Shown here: piece after piece, positions 9,801 through 18,021 of the stretch
How the letters are laid out: each line of letters starts with the position of its first letter
Numbering within the stretch: position 1 is the first letter of the stretch
Origin: Flavobacteriaceae bacterium UBA5534
GTDB taxonomy: Bacteria > Bacteroidota > Bacteroidia > Flavobacteriales > Flavobacteriaceae
Direction: 5' to 3'
DNA: 64,000 nt
NCBI GenBank assembly: GCA_002426015.1
Contig: DINS01000027.1
Location: 1 to 64,000 of the forward strand
Position numbers and translations under genes: made by a program
Notes under the pieces: generated by a model
The model's database searches: none
What the model was told of the DNA's origin: nothing
Seen by the model: only the letters and a program-made list of their open reading frames with translations

Positions 9801-9991
9801 ATGCCTTCTTCAATCTCTTGAGGAGACGCTCCAGGATAAGCAATCTGAATGGTTATAATTTTTGAATCGACAAGAGGGAAAAATGACGATTTTAATGATA
9901 ACAATCCAATAACACCAAATATCACAAATGCCAAAATGAAGACATTGACTGCTACATGGTATTTAATAAAGTATGTAATTATTTTTCTCAT
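6794..9991 (-). CDS. RND-family efflux transporter, inner-membrane pump
   Basis: 1065 residues, the usual length for AcrB-type pumps, with twelve predicted membrane helices in two repeated halves and two large periplasmic loops. The TM4 proton-relay pair is visible (GILVDDGIVIAENI). The TM10 counterpart reads MVNDGLVL, without the Lys found in AcrB. It uses proton motive force to export substrates together with the adaptor (upstream, two-base gap) and the TolC-like channel (20-base overlap). Substrate range is not predictable from sequence. Confidence 0.95.
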   Translation of the reverse strand: MRKIITYFIKYHVAVNVFILAFVIFGVIGLLSLKSSFFPLVDSKIITIQIAYPGASPQEIEEGIVLQIEDNLKGLKGVDRVTSTSRENSGTITVEIEKGENIDFMLLEVKNAVDRVPTFPTGMEPLIVAKNENVRETISFAVSGTDIPLATLKQIGRQIENDLRAIDGISQIEVSGYPAEEIEIAVNENSLLAYNLSFAEVAQAVSTSNILVTGGNIKTDAEEYLIRANNRSYYGDELSNIIVRATPDGKSVRLKDVAVLRDRFSETPNATYFNKDLSVNVSVTSTNNEDLVTSAEKVKEYIEEYNQKHNNVRLDVVRDLSITLNQRTQLLTENAIIGMLLVLIFLSLFLNTRLAFWVAFGLPISFLGMFIFAGQFDVTINVLSLFGMIIVIGILVDDGIVIAENIYQHYEKGKSPIEAAVDGTMEVIPPVVSAIITTLLAFSTFLFLESRIGEFFSEVSVIVMLTLAVSLIEALIILPAHLAHSKALQRNKEANPKSKIKQFFAKMRGINAFGDRIMSFLRDRMYAPILNFMFEFKILALGIFVGLLVLTFGAIGGGIIGVTMFPSIASDTVTIELGMPNGTNVKVTDSIISMIEDKAEIVNQEFTEKYLKGTDKVLFENTIKSINSSSSARLAINMLPGEERPDEINSSLVANRLRELVGPVIGTERLIFGSGGNFGGSPVSVSLLSNNIEELKAAKVELKQILESNPLLKDVSDNDPAGIKEIRLELKESAYLLGLDLRTVMTQIRSGFFGVQAQRFQRGQDEIRVWVRYDKDNRASINDLDDMRIVTPSGERVTLKDIATYSIERGDVAINHLEGQREIQVSADLKDPSTSATDVMEDIENNIMVDLHSKYPTISASYEGQSREKDKLVGSLGETSLIVVLLIYITIAFTFRSFSQPLLLILLIPFSLTAVGWGHWILDFPLNVLSLLGIIALIGIMVNDGLVLIGKFNTNLREGLKFDEAIKEAGKSRFRAIFLTSLTTIAGLAPLLLEKSRQAQFLKPMAISISFGIAFATVLTLLLLPLFLSFSNSIKQKTKWLVTGNKVTKEEVERAIKEQNEENAH

Positions 9992-9993
9992 GC

Positions 9994-11124
9994 TTAACTG
10001 CTTGCTTTGGTAGATTTATCTTCAAAAATTTTTACCAACATACCAGCATAAGCACCAGGAACAGGACGAGATAAAATTATCGTTCCGTTTGGCACATCTT
10101 TTAAAACCACTTTGGTATCGCTAAAATGAACAGGATTTACATCTACAACGTCTAAAACTCCATCTCTAACTACAAATATTTGGTTTGTATCTAACAAAAG
10201 ATTTCGATTGATTTCTATCGCATTTTCTTCTTGTTTGGCATCTAACCTTGCTTCAAGATACATGCCTTCTTTAAGCAAGTCGCTCTTAACTTCGATAAAT
10301 ACCGTTATGGTTTGTGTTGTAGCATCGATGCTTCCATTAACTCTAGATACGATTCCTGTAAAGGTTTCAGTTCCATCAAGATTATTAAGCTCAACTTTTT
10401 CACCAACTTTGAGCAAATTAGCAAATGATTTACTGATAGCCACTTCCATTTCATAAACAGAAGGGTCAATAAACTCGCCTAATTTTTGTCCACTTCTTAT
10501 TAAAGAACCTTCGGTAACCAATGCTTCAGTTAAAATGCCATCAAAAGGTGCAGAAATAATATATTTTGATAAACGTTGCTCTAAATTTTTAACATTGTAA
10601 TAATTAGATACAATACCTCTTCCTGTGATAAAATAATTTTCTTTTTCAGAAGCCATTGAAGGCAGTTTTGGTGTTGTTTTATTCAAATCAAAACCATTAA
10701 GGTAGGCTTGCCACTTTGGAAATACTTCAGGAAAATCTAATCGCAAATCTGCCATAATAGCTGCAATAGAATTGTACAAATTGCTCTTTGCCGATTGCAC
10801 ACTTGCATAATATTCTGAAGCATCTATACGAATTAAGGTTTGTCCTTGCCTATACGTTTGACCTGCTTTAAATAATGTGGAGCCAGGCGTAAATATGCCT
10901 TGTACTTCAGCATATAACTCAACCCTACGTTTAGCAGTAAGATTTCCATTTGCAGGAATGACGATAGGAATTGTAGCGTTTTTAACCGTATCAACAAAAA
11001 CAGTTTTGACTACTTTTTGAGGTACAGGTTTTACTTTGTTTTTATTTTCAATAAGTTTATAAGCGAAAAAAAACGAGGCAATAATCAATAAAACGCCTAA
11101 AATAGTGAGTATGAGTTTTCTCAT
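9994..11124 (-). CDS. RND efflux periplasmic adaptor (membrane fusion protein)
   Basis: 376 residues. A single N-terminal membrane anchor (residues ~3-25) is followed by biotinyl-lipoyl-like halves flanking an unusually spaced hairpin (residues ~95-190) with few coiled-coil heptads, then beta-barrel and membrane-proximal domains. It links the inner-membrane pump to the outer-membrane channel. First gene of the leftward efflux operon; the pump gene follows after two bases. No regulator gene is adjacent. Confidence 0.92.
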   Translation of the reverse strand: MRKLILTILGVLLIIASFFFAYKLIENKNKVKPVPQKVVKTVFVDTVKNATIPIVIPANGNLTAKRRVELYAEVQGIFTPGSTLFKAGQTYRQGQTLIRIDASEYYASVQSAKSNLYNSIAAIMADLRLDFPEVFPKWQAYLNGFDLNKTTPKLPSMASEKENYFITGRGIVSNYYNVKNLEQRLSKYIISAPFDGILTEALVTEGSLIRSGQKLGEFIDPSVYEMEVAISKSFANLLKVGEKVELNNLDGTETFTGIVSRVNGSIDATTQTITVFIEVKSDLLKEGMYLEARLDAKQEENAIEINRNLLLDTNQIFVVRDGVLDVVDVNPVHFSDTKVVLKDVPNGTIILSRPVPGAYAGMLVKIFEDKSTKASS

Positions 11125-11151
11125 TAATATAGTTTTGATGGTATAAGTTTA

Positions 11152-11159
11152 CAAAACTA
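11152..11159 (-). promoter_or_regulatory. -7 promoter element of the efflux operon
   Basis: Minus-strand TAGTTTTG fits TAnnTTTG and sits 27 bases before the adaptor start codon. No clear -33 TTG at the usual distance. Confidence 0.5.
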
Positions 11160-11195
11160 TTCTATTTGCATCTTGTTAGGAGTTAAAAAAAACAT

Positions 11196-11228
11196 AAAAA
11201 AAGGCTTTAGCTCATTAGCTAATGCCTT
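11196..11228 (-). terminator. Terminator overlapping the ABC-F stop codon
   Basis: The stem AAGGCTTTAGCT / AGCTAATGCCTT (one mismatch, loop CATT) is followed on the minus strand by seven T. Its promoter-proximal arm lies inside the last codons of the ABC-F gene. Confidence 0.75.
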
Positions 11229-13122
11229 CTAATTCTTCATGTATCGTTTCCCATTCTGCCATTAATGTTTCTAATTTTTTCTTTTTGGCTTGATAGTGGT
11301 CAAAGAATTTTGGGTCAGAAACCGTTTTATCGTAGTCGGTTGCCAAATTGACATCCATCGTTTTGATGTCTTTTTCTAATTGACTGATTTTGGATTCGAT
11401 ATTACTCAATCTGTTATTTAAAGATTTTAGTTTCTTTTGGTCTTCGTAAGATTGCTTGTTGCTTTCTTTAGGTTCTTCTTTAACAACATCTCGTTTTTCA
11501 ACTTCACGTAGATTTTCAACATTACGTTGCTCTAAATAAAAATCGATATCACCTAAATATTCTTTTATCTTTTGATCTTTAAATTCGTAAACTTTATTAG
11601 TCAACCCTTGAAGAAAATCCCTGTCATGAGATACTAAAATCAAAGTCCCTTCAAATCTTTTCAATGCTTCTTTTAATACGTTTTTAGATTTAATATCCAA
11701 GTGATTGGTAGGCTCATCCATAACCAATACATTGAAAGGTTGCAGCAATAATTTAGCCAATGCCAATCGGTTACGTTCACCTCCAGAAAGCACTCTTACA
11801 TATTTTTCAGCCTCTTCGCCTCTAAATAAAAAAGACCCTAAAATATCTCTAACCTTACTCCTGTTCTTCTCATTAGCAGCATCTATCATGGTGTCTAGAA
11901 CCGTTTTACTACCATCTAGATACTCTGCTTGATTTTGGGCAAAATAACCTATTTGCACATTGTGACCAAGCTTCAGTTTCCCTTCGTGCTTTAGCTCACC
12001 AACTATAATTTTAGCCAAGGTTGATTTACCTTGACCATTCTGACCTACAAATGCTGTTTTACTATCGCGTTCAATAGTTAAATCGATGTTTTTAAGCACC
12101 TGTAAATCGCCATATTTTTTTGTTATATGATGTGCTTCAATCACTACTTTTCCTGGAACAACCGAAATAGGGAAATTTAAACTCATTACACTATTGTCAT
12201 CTTCATCAACCTCAATACGATCAATTCTATCTAACTTTTTAATAAGTGATTGAGCCATCGTTGCTTTTGAGGCTTTAGCTCTAAACTTTTCAATTAGCTT
12301 TTCTGTTTGTTCAATTTGCTTTTGCTGATTTTTTTGAGACGCTAATTGTTGTGCTTTAATTTCGTTACGAAGTACTAAATATTGTGTGTATGGTTTTTTA
12401 TAATCGTAAATTCTTCCTAGTGAAATTTCGATAGTGCGATTAGTAACATTATCTAAAAACATCTTATCATGAGATACAATAACAACAGCTCCTACATAAT
12501 TTTTTAAAAACCCTTCCAACCAAATAATCGATTCGATATCCAAGTGATTGGTAGGCTCATCGAGTAATAAAATATCATTGTTTTGAAGTAAGAGTTTTGC
12601 CAACTCAATACGCATTCGCCATCCACCAGAAAAAGTATCTGTTAGTTTATTAAAATCTTCACGCTTAAAACCTAGTCCTTGAAGAATTTTTTCGGTTTCA
12701 CCTTGGTAATTATAACCACCAATAATTTCGTATTGGTGTTGAACATCATTCAAATCGACCATTAATTGATGATAACCTTCACTCTCATAATCAGTTCTTT
12801 CAACTAATTGATGATTAATGTCGTCAATTTTAGCTTCTAAAATTTTTATATCCTTAAATGCTTCATAGGCTTCTTCTAATACTGTTCGTCCTAAAACGAA
12901 ATCAATATCCTGCTTTAAGAAACCTATACTCAAATTTTTATCTGCAGCGATTTGACCAGTATCTGGTTCCATTTCTTTGGATAAAATTTTAAGCATGGTC
13001 GATTTCCCAGCGCCATTTTTTCCTATAAGACCAATTCTATCTCCAGCACCAAGTCTGAATGTAATATCCTCAAAAAGATATTCACCTTGAAAAGACACTG
13101 AAAGATTATGTATGTTAAGCAT
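11215..13122 (-). CDS. ABC-F family ATP-binding protein
   Basis: 635 residues, soluble, with two ATPase domains in tandem. Domain 1 has Walker A GKNGAGKST, signature FSGGW and Walker B LLLDEPTNHLD; domain 2 has GQNGQGKST, LSGGE and VMDEPTNHLD. A charged linker (residues ~235-310) separates them, and a C-terminal coiled coil (~555-630) follows. No membrane helices, as in ABC-F proteins that act on the ribosome (Uup, EttA, YfmR groups). The C-terminal coiled coil favours a Uup/YdiF-like member; the exact subgroup is not certain. Single-gene unit with its own promoter and terminator. Confidence 0.93.
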   Translation of the reverse strand: MLNIHNLSVSFQGEYLFEDITFRLGAGDRIGLIGKNGAGKSTMLKILSKEMEPDTGQIAADKNLSIGFLKQDIDFVLGRTVLEEAYEAFKDIKILEAKIDDINHQLVERTDYESEGYHQLMVDLNDVQHQYEIIGGYNYQGETEKILQGLGFKREDFNKLTDTFSGGWRMRIELAKLLLQNNDILLLDEPTNHLDIESIIWLEGFLKNYVGAVVIVSHDKMFLDNVTNRTIEISLGRIYDYKKPYTQYLVLRNEIKAQQLASQKNQQKQIEQTEKLIEKFRAKASKATMAQSLIKKLDRIDRIEVDEDDNSVMSLNFPISVVPGKVVIEAHHITKKYGDLQVLKNIDLTIERDSKTAFVGQNGQGKSTLAKIIVGELKHEGKLKLGHNVQIGYFAQNQAEYLDGSKTVLDTMIDAANEKNRSKVRDILGSFLFRGEEAEKYVRVLSGGERNRLALAKLLLQPFNVLVMDEPTNHLDIKSKNVLKEALKRFEGTLILVSHDRDFLQGLTNKVYEFKDQKIKEYLGDIDFYLEQRNVENLREVEKRDVVKEEPKESNKQSYEDQKKLKSLNNRLSNIESKISQLEKDIKTMDVNLATDYDKTVSDPKFFDHYQAKKKKLETLMAEWETIHEELEGIS

Positions 13123-13136
13123 TTTTGTGACTATTG

Positions 13137-13169
13137 TTGCAAAGCATTGATTAGAAAAACCTAATTTTG
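13137..13169 (+). promoter_or_regulatory. Promoter of the DUF983 gene
   Basis: TTG at 13137-13139 is followed after 22 bases by TAATTTTG (13162-13169), fitting the flavobacterial TTG-N17-23-TAnnTTTG pattern, 36 bases before the start codon. It interleaves with the divergent ABC-F promoter. Confidence 0.6.
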
Positions 13170-13187
13170 TACTTTATTTTAAAAGTG

Positions 13188-13195
13188 CAAAAGTA
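13188..13195 (-). promoter_or_regulatory. -7 promoter element of the ABC-F gene
   Basis: Minus-strand TACTTTTG matches TAnnTTTG, 65 bases before the ABC-F start codon. Both divergent -7 boxes lie within 34 bases of each other. Confidence 0.55.
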
Positions 13196-13205
13196 AACAA
13201 TCTCG

Positions 13206-13589
13206 ATGATAAATAAAGGAAGTAAACTGTATAGTATTTTTAAAGGGTCTTGCCCAAAATGCCATGAAGAATCAATGTATGTAAATCCTAATCCATACAT
13301 ATTGCCTGACACTTTAAAAATTCATGAAAAATGTTCGCATTGTGACACTAAATACAGAATAGAGCCTTCATTTTTTTATGGCTCAATGTATGTGAGTTAT
13401 GGTGTAGGGATTGCTTTTGCAGTTGCAGCTTTTGTTATTAGTTATTTGTTTTTAAATTCTAATTTAGTTACTGCTTTTATTGCCATAATTGGTACTTTGG
13501 TTGTTTTTGCACCTATTATAATGCGTTTATCTAGAAATATTTGGATAAACTTATTTATGCATTATGATAAAACTTTAGCAAAAAAGTAA
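13206..13589 (+). CDS. DUF983 family membrane protein
   Basis: 127 residues. An N-terminal zinc-ribbon-like part has CPKC and CSHC pairs, as in DUF983 proteins, followed by two membrane helices (about residues 57-78 and 82-105). The function of the family is unknown. It ends exactly where the convergent oxidoreductase gene ends, with no spacer between the two stop codons. Confidence 0.88.
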   Translation: MINKGSKLYSIFKGSCPKCHEESMYVNPNPYILPDTLKIHEKCSHCDTKYRIEPSFFYGSMYVSYGVGIAFAVAAFVISYLFLNSNLVTAFIAIIGTLVVFAPIIMRLSRNIWINLFMHYDKTLAKK

Positions 13590-14636
13590 TTAATAATTAA
13601 AACGATTAATATCAATCTCGTTATTTAAAGGAATTCCTTTTTCTATATAATTATACAGCTCTTTGGCAACACTTGGCGCAATCATAACACCACGCGTACC
13701 TAACCCATTTAATATTGCAATATTTTTGTTTGTATGATGCACACCAATAAGTGGTCGCCTATCTTTTACTGTTGGCCTAATACCAGCAACTTGGTTTACA
13801 ACTTCTATATTGCATGTTAATAATTGTTTTAAGTTATCTAACAGCTCCTTTTTAGCTTCTTCGGTAATTTGGTGTGTTTTATCAAGCCAATTATAAGTTG
13901 CACCTACAGAGTATAAATCATTTCCTTCTGGAACTACAAAAACTGAAGATTTAAGCACATAATCAATTTTTAAATCGGGAGCTTTTATAGTAATCACTTC
14001 ACCTTTGGCAACATTAAGTGGCAATGCTTTAAAAAATGGATTATTAATCATCCCAAACCCTTCTGCAAATACAACATGTTTTGCCTTAATGCTTTTGTAA
14101 GTGATGCAATCTTGTTCAATTATTAAGTTGGAATAATCAAATGTATCATTGCAATAAGAATCAACCCCTTTCAAAAACACCTTGTAATGCTTTATAAGAG
14201 TTGAAGTATCAATTCGTCCTGTTTGCAATACCTTACCAAAACCTAAAGGTGCAACGATAGACGGATTATCATTTTTAATAAGCTGTGTAGATAAATAATC
14301 TTCCAAATTTGGCTTGTCTGAAGCTGTAAACCATTCGTTTTGTTCTTCTACAGATGCAAAGCGCCTATACACTGGTAGTTTATAATCTAACTTTACGCCT
14401 AAAAGACGCTCTAGTTTTTTATAAAAAGGAAGAGCTAACTCTAACTGTGGTTTAGCATTCCAAACCTCTGTAAACCGTTTTAAAATAACTGGATTATATA
14501 AACCAGCTGCAACGATTGAAGATTGTTGTGATTGGTTATCAAATACTACAAAAGACTTATTATTTGTACGCAGTTGCTCACTAAAAGCAATACCTGCTAA
14601 TCCGCAACCTACAATAATATAATCGAGTTCTTTCAT
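13590..14636 (-). CDS. FAD-dependent oxidoreductase (DAO family)
   Basis: 348 residues. The N-terminal dinucleotide-binding motif is IVGCGLAG, with VVFD at the end of the second strand, followed by a D-amino-acid-oxidase-type fold and a C-terminal FAD loop (LNGLGTRGVMIAPS). It resembles the oxidoreductase half of MnmC and glycine-oxidase-like enzymes. The methyltransferase half of MnmC is absent, so the substrate is open. No export signal. Transcribed alone from a promoter only five bases before the start codon. Confidence 0.85.
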   Translation of the reverse strand: MKELDYIIVGCGLAGIAFSEQLRTNNKSFVVFDNQSQQSSIVAAGLYNPVILKRFTEVWNAKPQLELALPFYKKLERLLGVKLDYKLPVYRRFASVEEQNEWFTASDKPNLEDYLSTQLIKNDNPSIVAPLGFGKVLQTGRIDTSTLIKHYKVFLKGVDSYCNDTFDYSNLIIEQDCITYKSIKAKHVVFAEGFGMINNPFFKALPLNVAKGEVITIKAPDLKIDYVLKSSVFVVPEGNDLYSVGATYNWLDKTHQITEEAKKELLDNLKQLLTCNIEVVNQVAGIRPTVKDRRPLIGVHHTNKNIAILNGLGTRGVMIAPSVAKELYNYIEKGIPLNNEIDINRFNY

Positions 14637-14641
14637 TGCTA

Positions 14642-14649
14642 CAAAAATA
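14642..14649 (-). promoter_or_regulatory. -7 promoter element right before the oxidoreductase start
   Basis: Minus-strand TATTTTTG fits TAnnTTTG and leaves only five bases before the ATG, so the transcript would have almost no leader. Confidence 0.45.
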
Positions 14650-14712
14650 AAGAAGAATGACGGATTTAATATTATGGATTTATGATTCTTGAGATTCCAA
14701 ATTTCATAAGAA

Positions 14713-14745
14713 TAAAAAAACGCCCACTTAAAAGGTGAGCGTTTA
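14713..14745 (-). terminator. Terminator of the gldKLMN operon
   Basis: An imperfect stem (AACGCtCACCTT type) is followed on the minus strand by seven T, 20 bases past the gldN stop codon. Confidence 0.8.
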
Positions 14746-14764
14746 GTTTATAGTATTAGGCTAA

Positions 14765-15664
14765 TTAATAAGCCCACATATCTTGTTCAAAATTGCGAAT
14801 CTTTTCTTTGATACGATCAGACTCCAATAATTGCATTAAGGCATTGTCTGCAACATAGTCTTTTACCTCTCTATCTCCATATACATTTTCTTCTTTGTAC
14901 ATATAACCATTAAAACGTCGAGAGTTTAACAAATGGTCGAAAGAAATAGGCATCGAACTGTTCTTGTTGTTGAAAGCTTTTGCTTCATGCAATATATCTC
15001 TAACTTCTGGGAAAAATACCCAGAACAAGGCAATTGGTTGCTTGTTAGCTTCATCATCTGAATCGATAAAATTCACATCTGGAGCAGCAGGAGCAATACC
15101 TAACAAACGGTATCTCAACTCTCCTAAACGCTTATCAAAATACCACAAACCTTTAATAAGGTAAGCACTAATGTCATACGATTGAATATCTCTTTTTATG
15201 ATGTACTCTGGATCTACTTTACCTTCGGCATTGTACTGTTGGTATCCAATATCTAACGTATCAACTTTTGAAAGTGCAGATTGGATATCTTTTAAAGTAC
15301 GTTTTGCCGTAAAATAAGAATCATCATAAAGGTTCTCAATTTTCCCGTTCTTGATGTTTGTTAATAAAACATCATATAGAGAACGTCTGTCTTTACCAAT
15401 ATTATTGGTATCAACAGGGTAATACAATGGAAAATTAGCACGCTCGTCAAGAACTATCTTCTCCCAAGTCATTTTTGAGAACATGATATCTCTGTCATCA
15501 ACATAACCATATTCCAATGGCTTGTCGTTATCTAATGCTAATTGAGCTTCGGTTTTAACACCTATCTGTTCAGGTTTTTTTGCATTCAACAAGTTGGCTT
15601 GTGCAAACGAGCCTGTAGCGATGCTCACTCCTATAACGGTTAATAAAAAACTTTTTAATTTCAT
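14765..15664 (-). CDS. gldN: Gliding motility / type IX secretion protein GldN
   Basis: 299 residues with a signal peptide ending SFAQ. The sequence shows the GldN family marks: a YGYVDDRDIMFSK segment, then WEKIVLDERANFPLYYP, then LFWVFFPEVRDILH. In the periplasm GldN joins GldK in the ring complex under the outer membrane that powers type IX secretion and gliding. It is the last gene of gldKLMN (67 bases after gldM) and is followed by a terminator. Confidence 0.97.
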   Translation of the reverse strand: MKLKSFLLTVIGVSIATGSFAQANLLNAKKPEQIGVKTEAQLALDNDKPLEYGYVDDRDIMFSKMTWEKIVLDERANFPLYYPVDTNNIGKDRRSLYDVLLTNIKNGKIENLYDDSYFTAKRTLKDIQSALSKVDTLDIGYQQYNAEGKVDPEYIIKRDIQSYDISAYLIKGLWYFDKRLGELRYRLLGIAPAAPDVNFIDSDDEANKQPIALFWVFFPEVRDILHEAKAFNNKNSSMPISFDHLLNSRRFNGYMYKEENVYGDREVKDYVADNALMQLLESDRIKEKIRNFEQDMWAY

Positions 15665-15731
15665 ATTCTTATTATTATTTGGGACTTTAGTCCTGACATT
15701 ACTTAAACGTCAAAACGATACCTAAATTATA

Positions 15732-17276
15732 TTAGTTTGTAATTTCTACAAATACTGGTGATACTGTAGGCAATTTATAAGCCGAGTTACCAATAATCTG
15801 TGCTTTAATATCAAAGATTTGAACACCATCACCACGAGATGCTTTGCGCAACGCATTTTTAGCTTGGTCATTCATCTTGTTACCATTAACACTTACAGAT
15901 GGCTGTCCAGGAACTTTAATTTTGAATGAAGTCACACCAATTGGCAACTCAAAATCAAAATCGTTTAGCACAGCTCCAACAGTTGCAATCTCCACATTAT
16001 TACGAGGTAAACTTACATTGTCTTGCTGACCTGCAATAGTACCAGTTGGTTTTGGAATATCCTTGATACGGAAAGTCGCTCTGTCACTTACTTTAGTTCC
16101 ATCTGGTAACGTACCAGTCACATTAATGACCACTTCTCTACCAGCTCCTGGGTTCATGTTGTATTTACCAGTTCCAGATCCTTTACTTAAGCCAGGTGCA
16201 CTTGCAGATACATTGTTATCTGATACACCAGCAAAAGAAATTGTCATCGGATTAGTAACACCACGATATACCACGTTCATTTTGTCTGCAGAAATAGTTG
16301 CCGAATTTGGTTTTGGTACAACAGCATAACTACTTTGAACCGGAATCTTAACGATAGAATCTCCTTCTTTAAATTGGAACTCTCCTTTAATTTCTCTTTC
16401 TCCTACAGCACCTGCAGGGAAGTTAAGAATTGTTTGTCCTGCTTGCATATCTTCTGCGGCAAGCTCTCTACCGTTGATGATTACTTTATCAGCACTTAAG
16501 GTCTTGTCTTTTCTACCAAGTATAATTTTACCTGTAAAGTTTTCACCATTGAAGAATGCTGTTTTGTCTGGTACAACAATTGCCTCAAAATTGGTCAAAG
16601 ATGCTTCAACTTTAAGTCTTCCTGCCAACATTGATGAAAGAACCTCTGATTCGATGGTTTTAACATCTGCTTGCATTTGAGTCATTTTAGTCAAAGATGC
16701 CACCATTGGGAAACCTTCAAAGTGATAGTTAATCCATGGTTTTGTAACACCTTCAGAGTCTTTAACTGGATTCGTTGAGAATTTTTTAACGATATCAGCT
16801 TGGATGTCTTTATTGTCGTCACCAAGTACTTTAATAACGCCATCTCTATACTTACTGATTTCATCTAAAAACTTCTGTCCATCTTTAGTTACTTTGTCAC
16901 CATTGAACCATTTTTCATCAAGAAAATTGGTTTTATCCATGACTTCGTAATCTTTTGGATCATCAACGGTCTTTTTCATATCGGTTTTAACACTTTCTAA
17001 ATAGGTGTTAAATTGAGTTGAAAGCACGTCGATTTGATCAGCTTTAGCTTTTAAAGGTGCGTATTTAGCTGGTTGTTCTTCAACTTTTTCAGCTAACCCT
17101 TGCATAAATGCCGAGTTACGTACTGCTGCTGAAACGTTTGAATCTTCAATTCTTTCGTTCATTAAACCAAATGCTGAAAGCACTTCTTTTGACATATTTA
17201 GGGCTAGCATCGCAATGAATACCAAATACATCAAGTTAATCATTTTCTGCCTTGCGGATAATTTTCCTCCTGCCAT
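15732..17276 (-). CDS. gldM: Gliding motility / type IX secretion motor protein GldM
   Basis: 514 residues. One membrane helix near the N terminus (about 11-32, KMINLMYLVFIAMLALN) is followed by a long periplasmic part: a helical bundle (~40-220) and beta-rich D2-D4 domains. With GldL it forms the proton-driven motor; the GldM dimer carries torque to the GldK/GldN ring. Typical length and gene order. 46 bases separate it from gldL. Confidence 0.97.
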   Translation of the reverse strand: MAGGKLSARQKMINLMYLVFIAMLALNMSKEVLSAFGLMNERIEDSNVSAAVRNSAFMQGLAEKVEEQPAKYAPLKAKADQIDVLSTQFNTYLESVKTDMKKTVDDPKDYEVMDKTNFLDEKWFNGDKVTKDGQKFLDEISKYRDGVIKVLGDDNKDIQADIVKKFSTNPVKDSEGVTKPWINYHFEGFPMVASLTKMTQMQADVKTIESEVLSSMLAGRLKVEASLTNFEAIVVPDKTAFFNGENFTGKIILGRKDKTLSADKVIINGRELAAEDMQAGQTILNFPAGAVGEREIKGEFQFKEGDSIVKIPVQSSYAVVPKPNSATISADKMNVVYRGVTNPMTISFAGVSDNNVSASAPGLSKGSGTGKYNMNPGAGREVVINVTGTLPDGTKVSDRATFRIKDIPKPTGTIAGQQDNVSLPRNNVEIATVGAVLNDFDFELPIGVTSFKIKVPGQPSVSVNGNKMNDQAKNALRKASRGDGVQIFDIKAQIIGNSAYKLPTVSPVFVEITN

Positions 17277-17322
17277 CTTTAATTAGTTTTAGTTGTTAAT
17301 TATTAATTTGACTTTGAACTAA

Positions 17323-17955
17323 TTAGTTTCTGTTCATTGCAGAAAGCATTCCACCATACACACCATTCAATGATGATAGGTTAGATGCCAATGATTGCAT
17401 TTGTTCTTTAAGTTTTGTAGCGTTTTCAACTGCTTCTTCATTGATAGTAGCTTGGCGACTAGCAGCCTCCATTTGTACTTTATAAAGGCTATTTAATGAT
17501 TCCATTTGTGCCGCAGCCAATGACAATTCTTCACCATATTTTTTAGTAGCAGCGATAGAGTCAACTGTTGGGCTAATGCCTTTTGCAGCACCTTCAAAAT
17601 TCTTGATGCTATTGCCTAAACTCGCCATTAATTCTGCATCGATTTTTGCGTCTTTTAATAATTCATCTAATTTTTTAGACAATAAACCTTCAGCATCTTT
17701 AGGTTGCTCTTTCTTTTTATTTGAACCTTGCCCACCAGCTAATTCTGGATAAACAAGTGACCAATCTAAATCGTCATCAACAGGCTCAAAAGCTGAAACC
17801 GTAAATACAATAGATTCGGTAATAAGACCGATAATTAACATTAAATTACCATAAGGCCAGTGCATAATTTTGAATAGTGCTCCAAGGATAACAATTGCTG
17901 CTCCTAGACCATAAACCATATTCATTAACTTTTTACTTGCTCTTGATTGTGCCAT
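17323..17955 (-). CDS. gldL: Gliding motility / type IX secretion motor protein GldL
   Basis: 210 residues. Two membrane helices (about 13-30 and 36-56) form a hairpin, followed by a cytoplasmic coiled-coil tail. The intramembrane Glu47 in GLITESIVF matches the conserved acidic residue of GldL proteins proposed to take part in proton flow. It pairs with GldM to make the motor of gliding and type IX secretion. Second gene of the operon, 66 bases after gldK. Confidence 0.97.
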   Translation of the reverse strand: MAQSRASKKLMNMVYGLGAAIVILGALFKIMHWPYGNLMLIIGLITESIVFTVSAFEPVDDDLDWSLVYPELAGGQGSNKKKEQPKDAEGLLSKKLDELLKDAKIDAELMASLGNSIKNFEGAAKGISPTVDSIAATKKYGEELSLAAAQMESLNSLYKVQMEAASRQATINEEAVENATKLKEQMQSLASNLSSLNGVYGGMLSAMNRN

Positions 17956-18021
17956 AATTTTGTTGTTTTTTAGTTTTAAGTAATAACTTAAGTAGATTAA
18001 TATTTAGTTGTTTGTTGTTTG

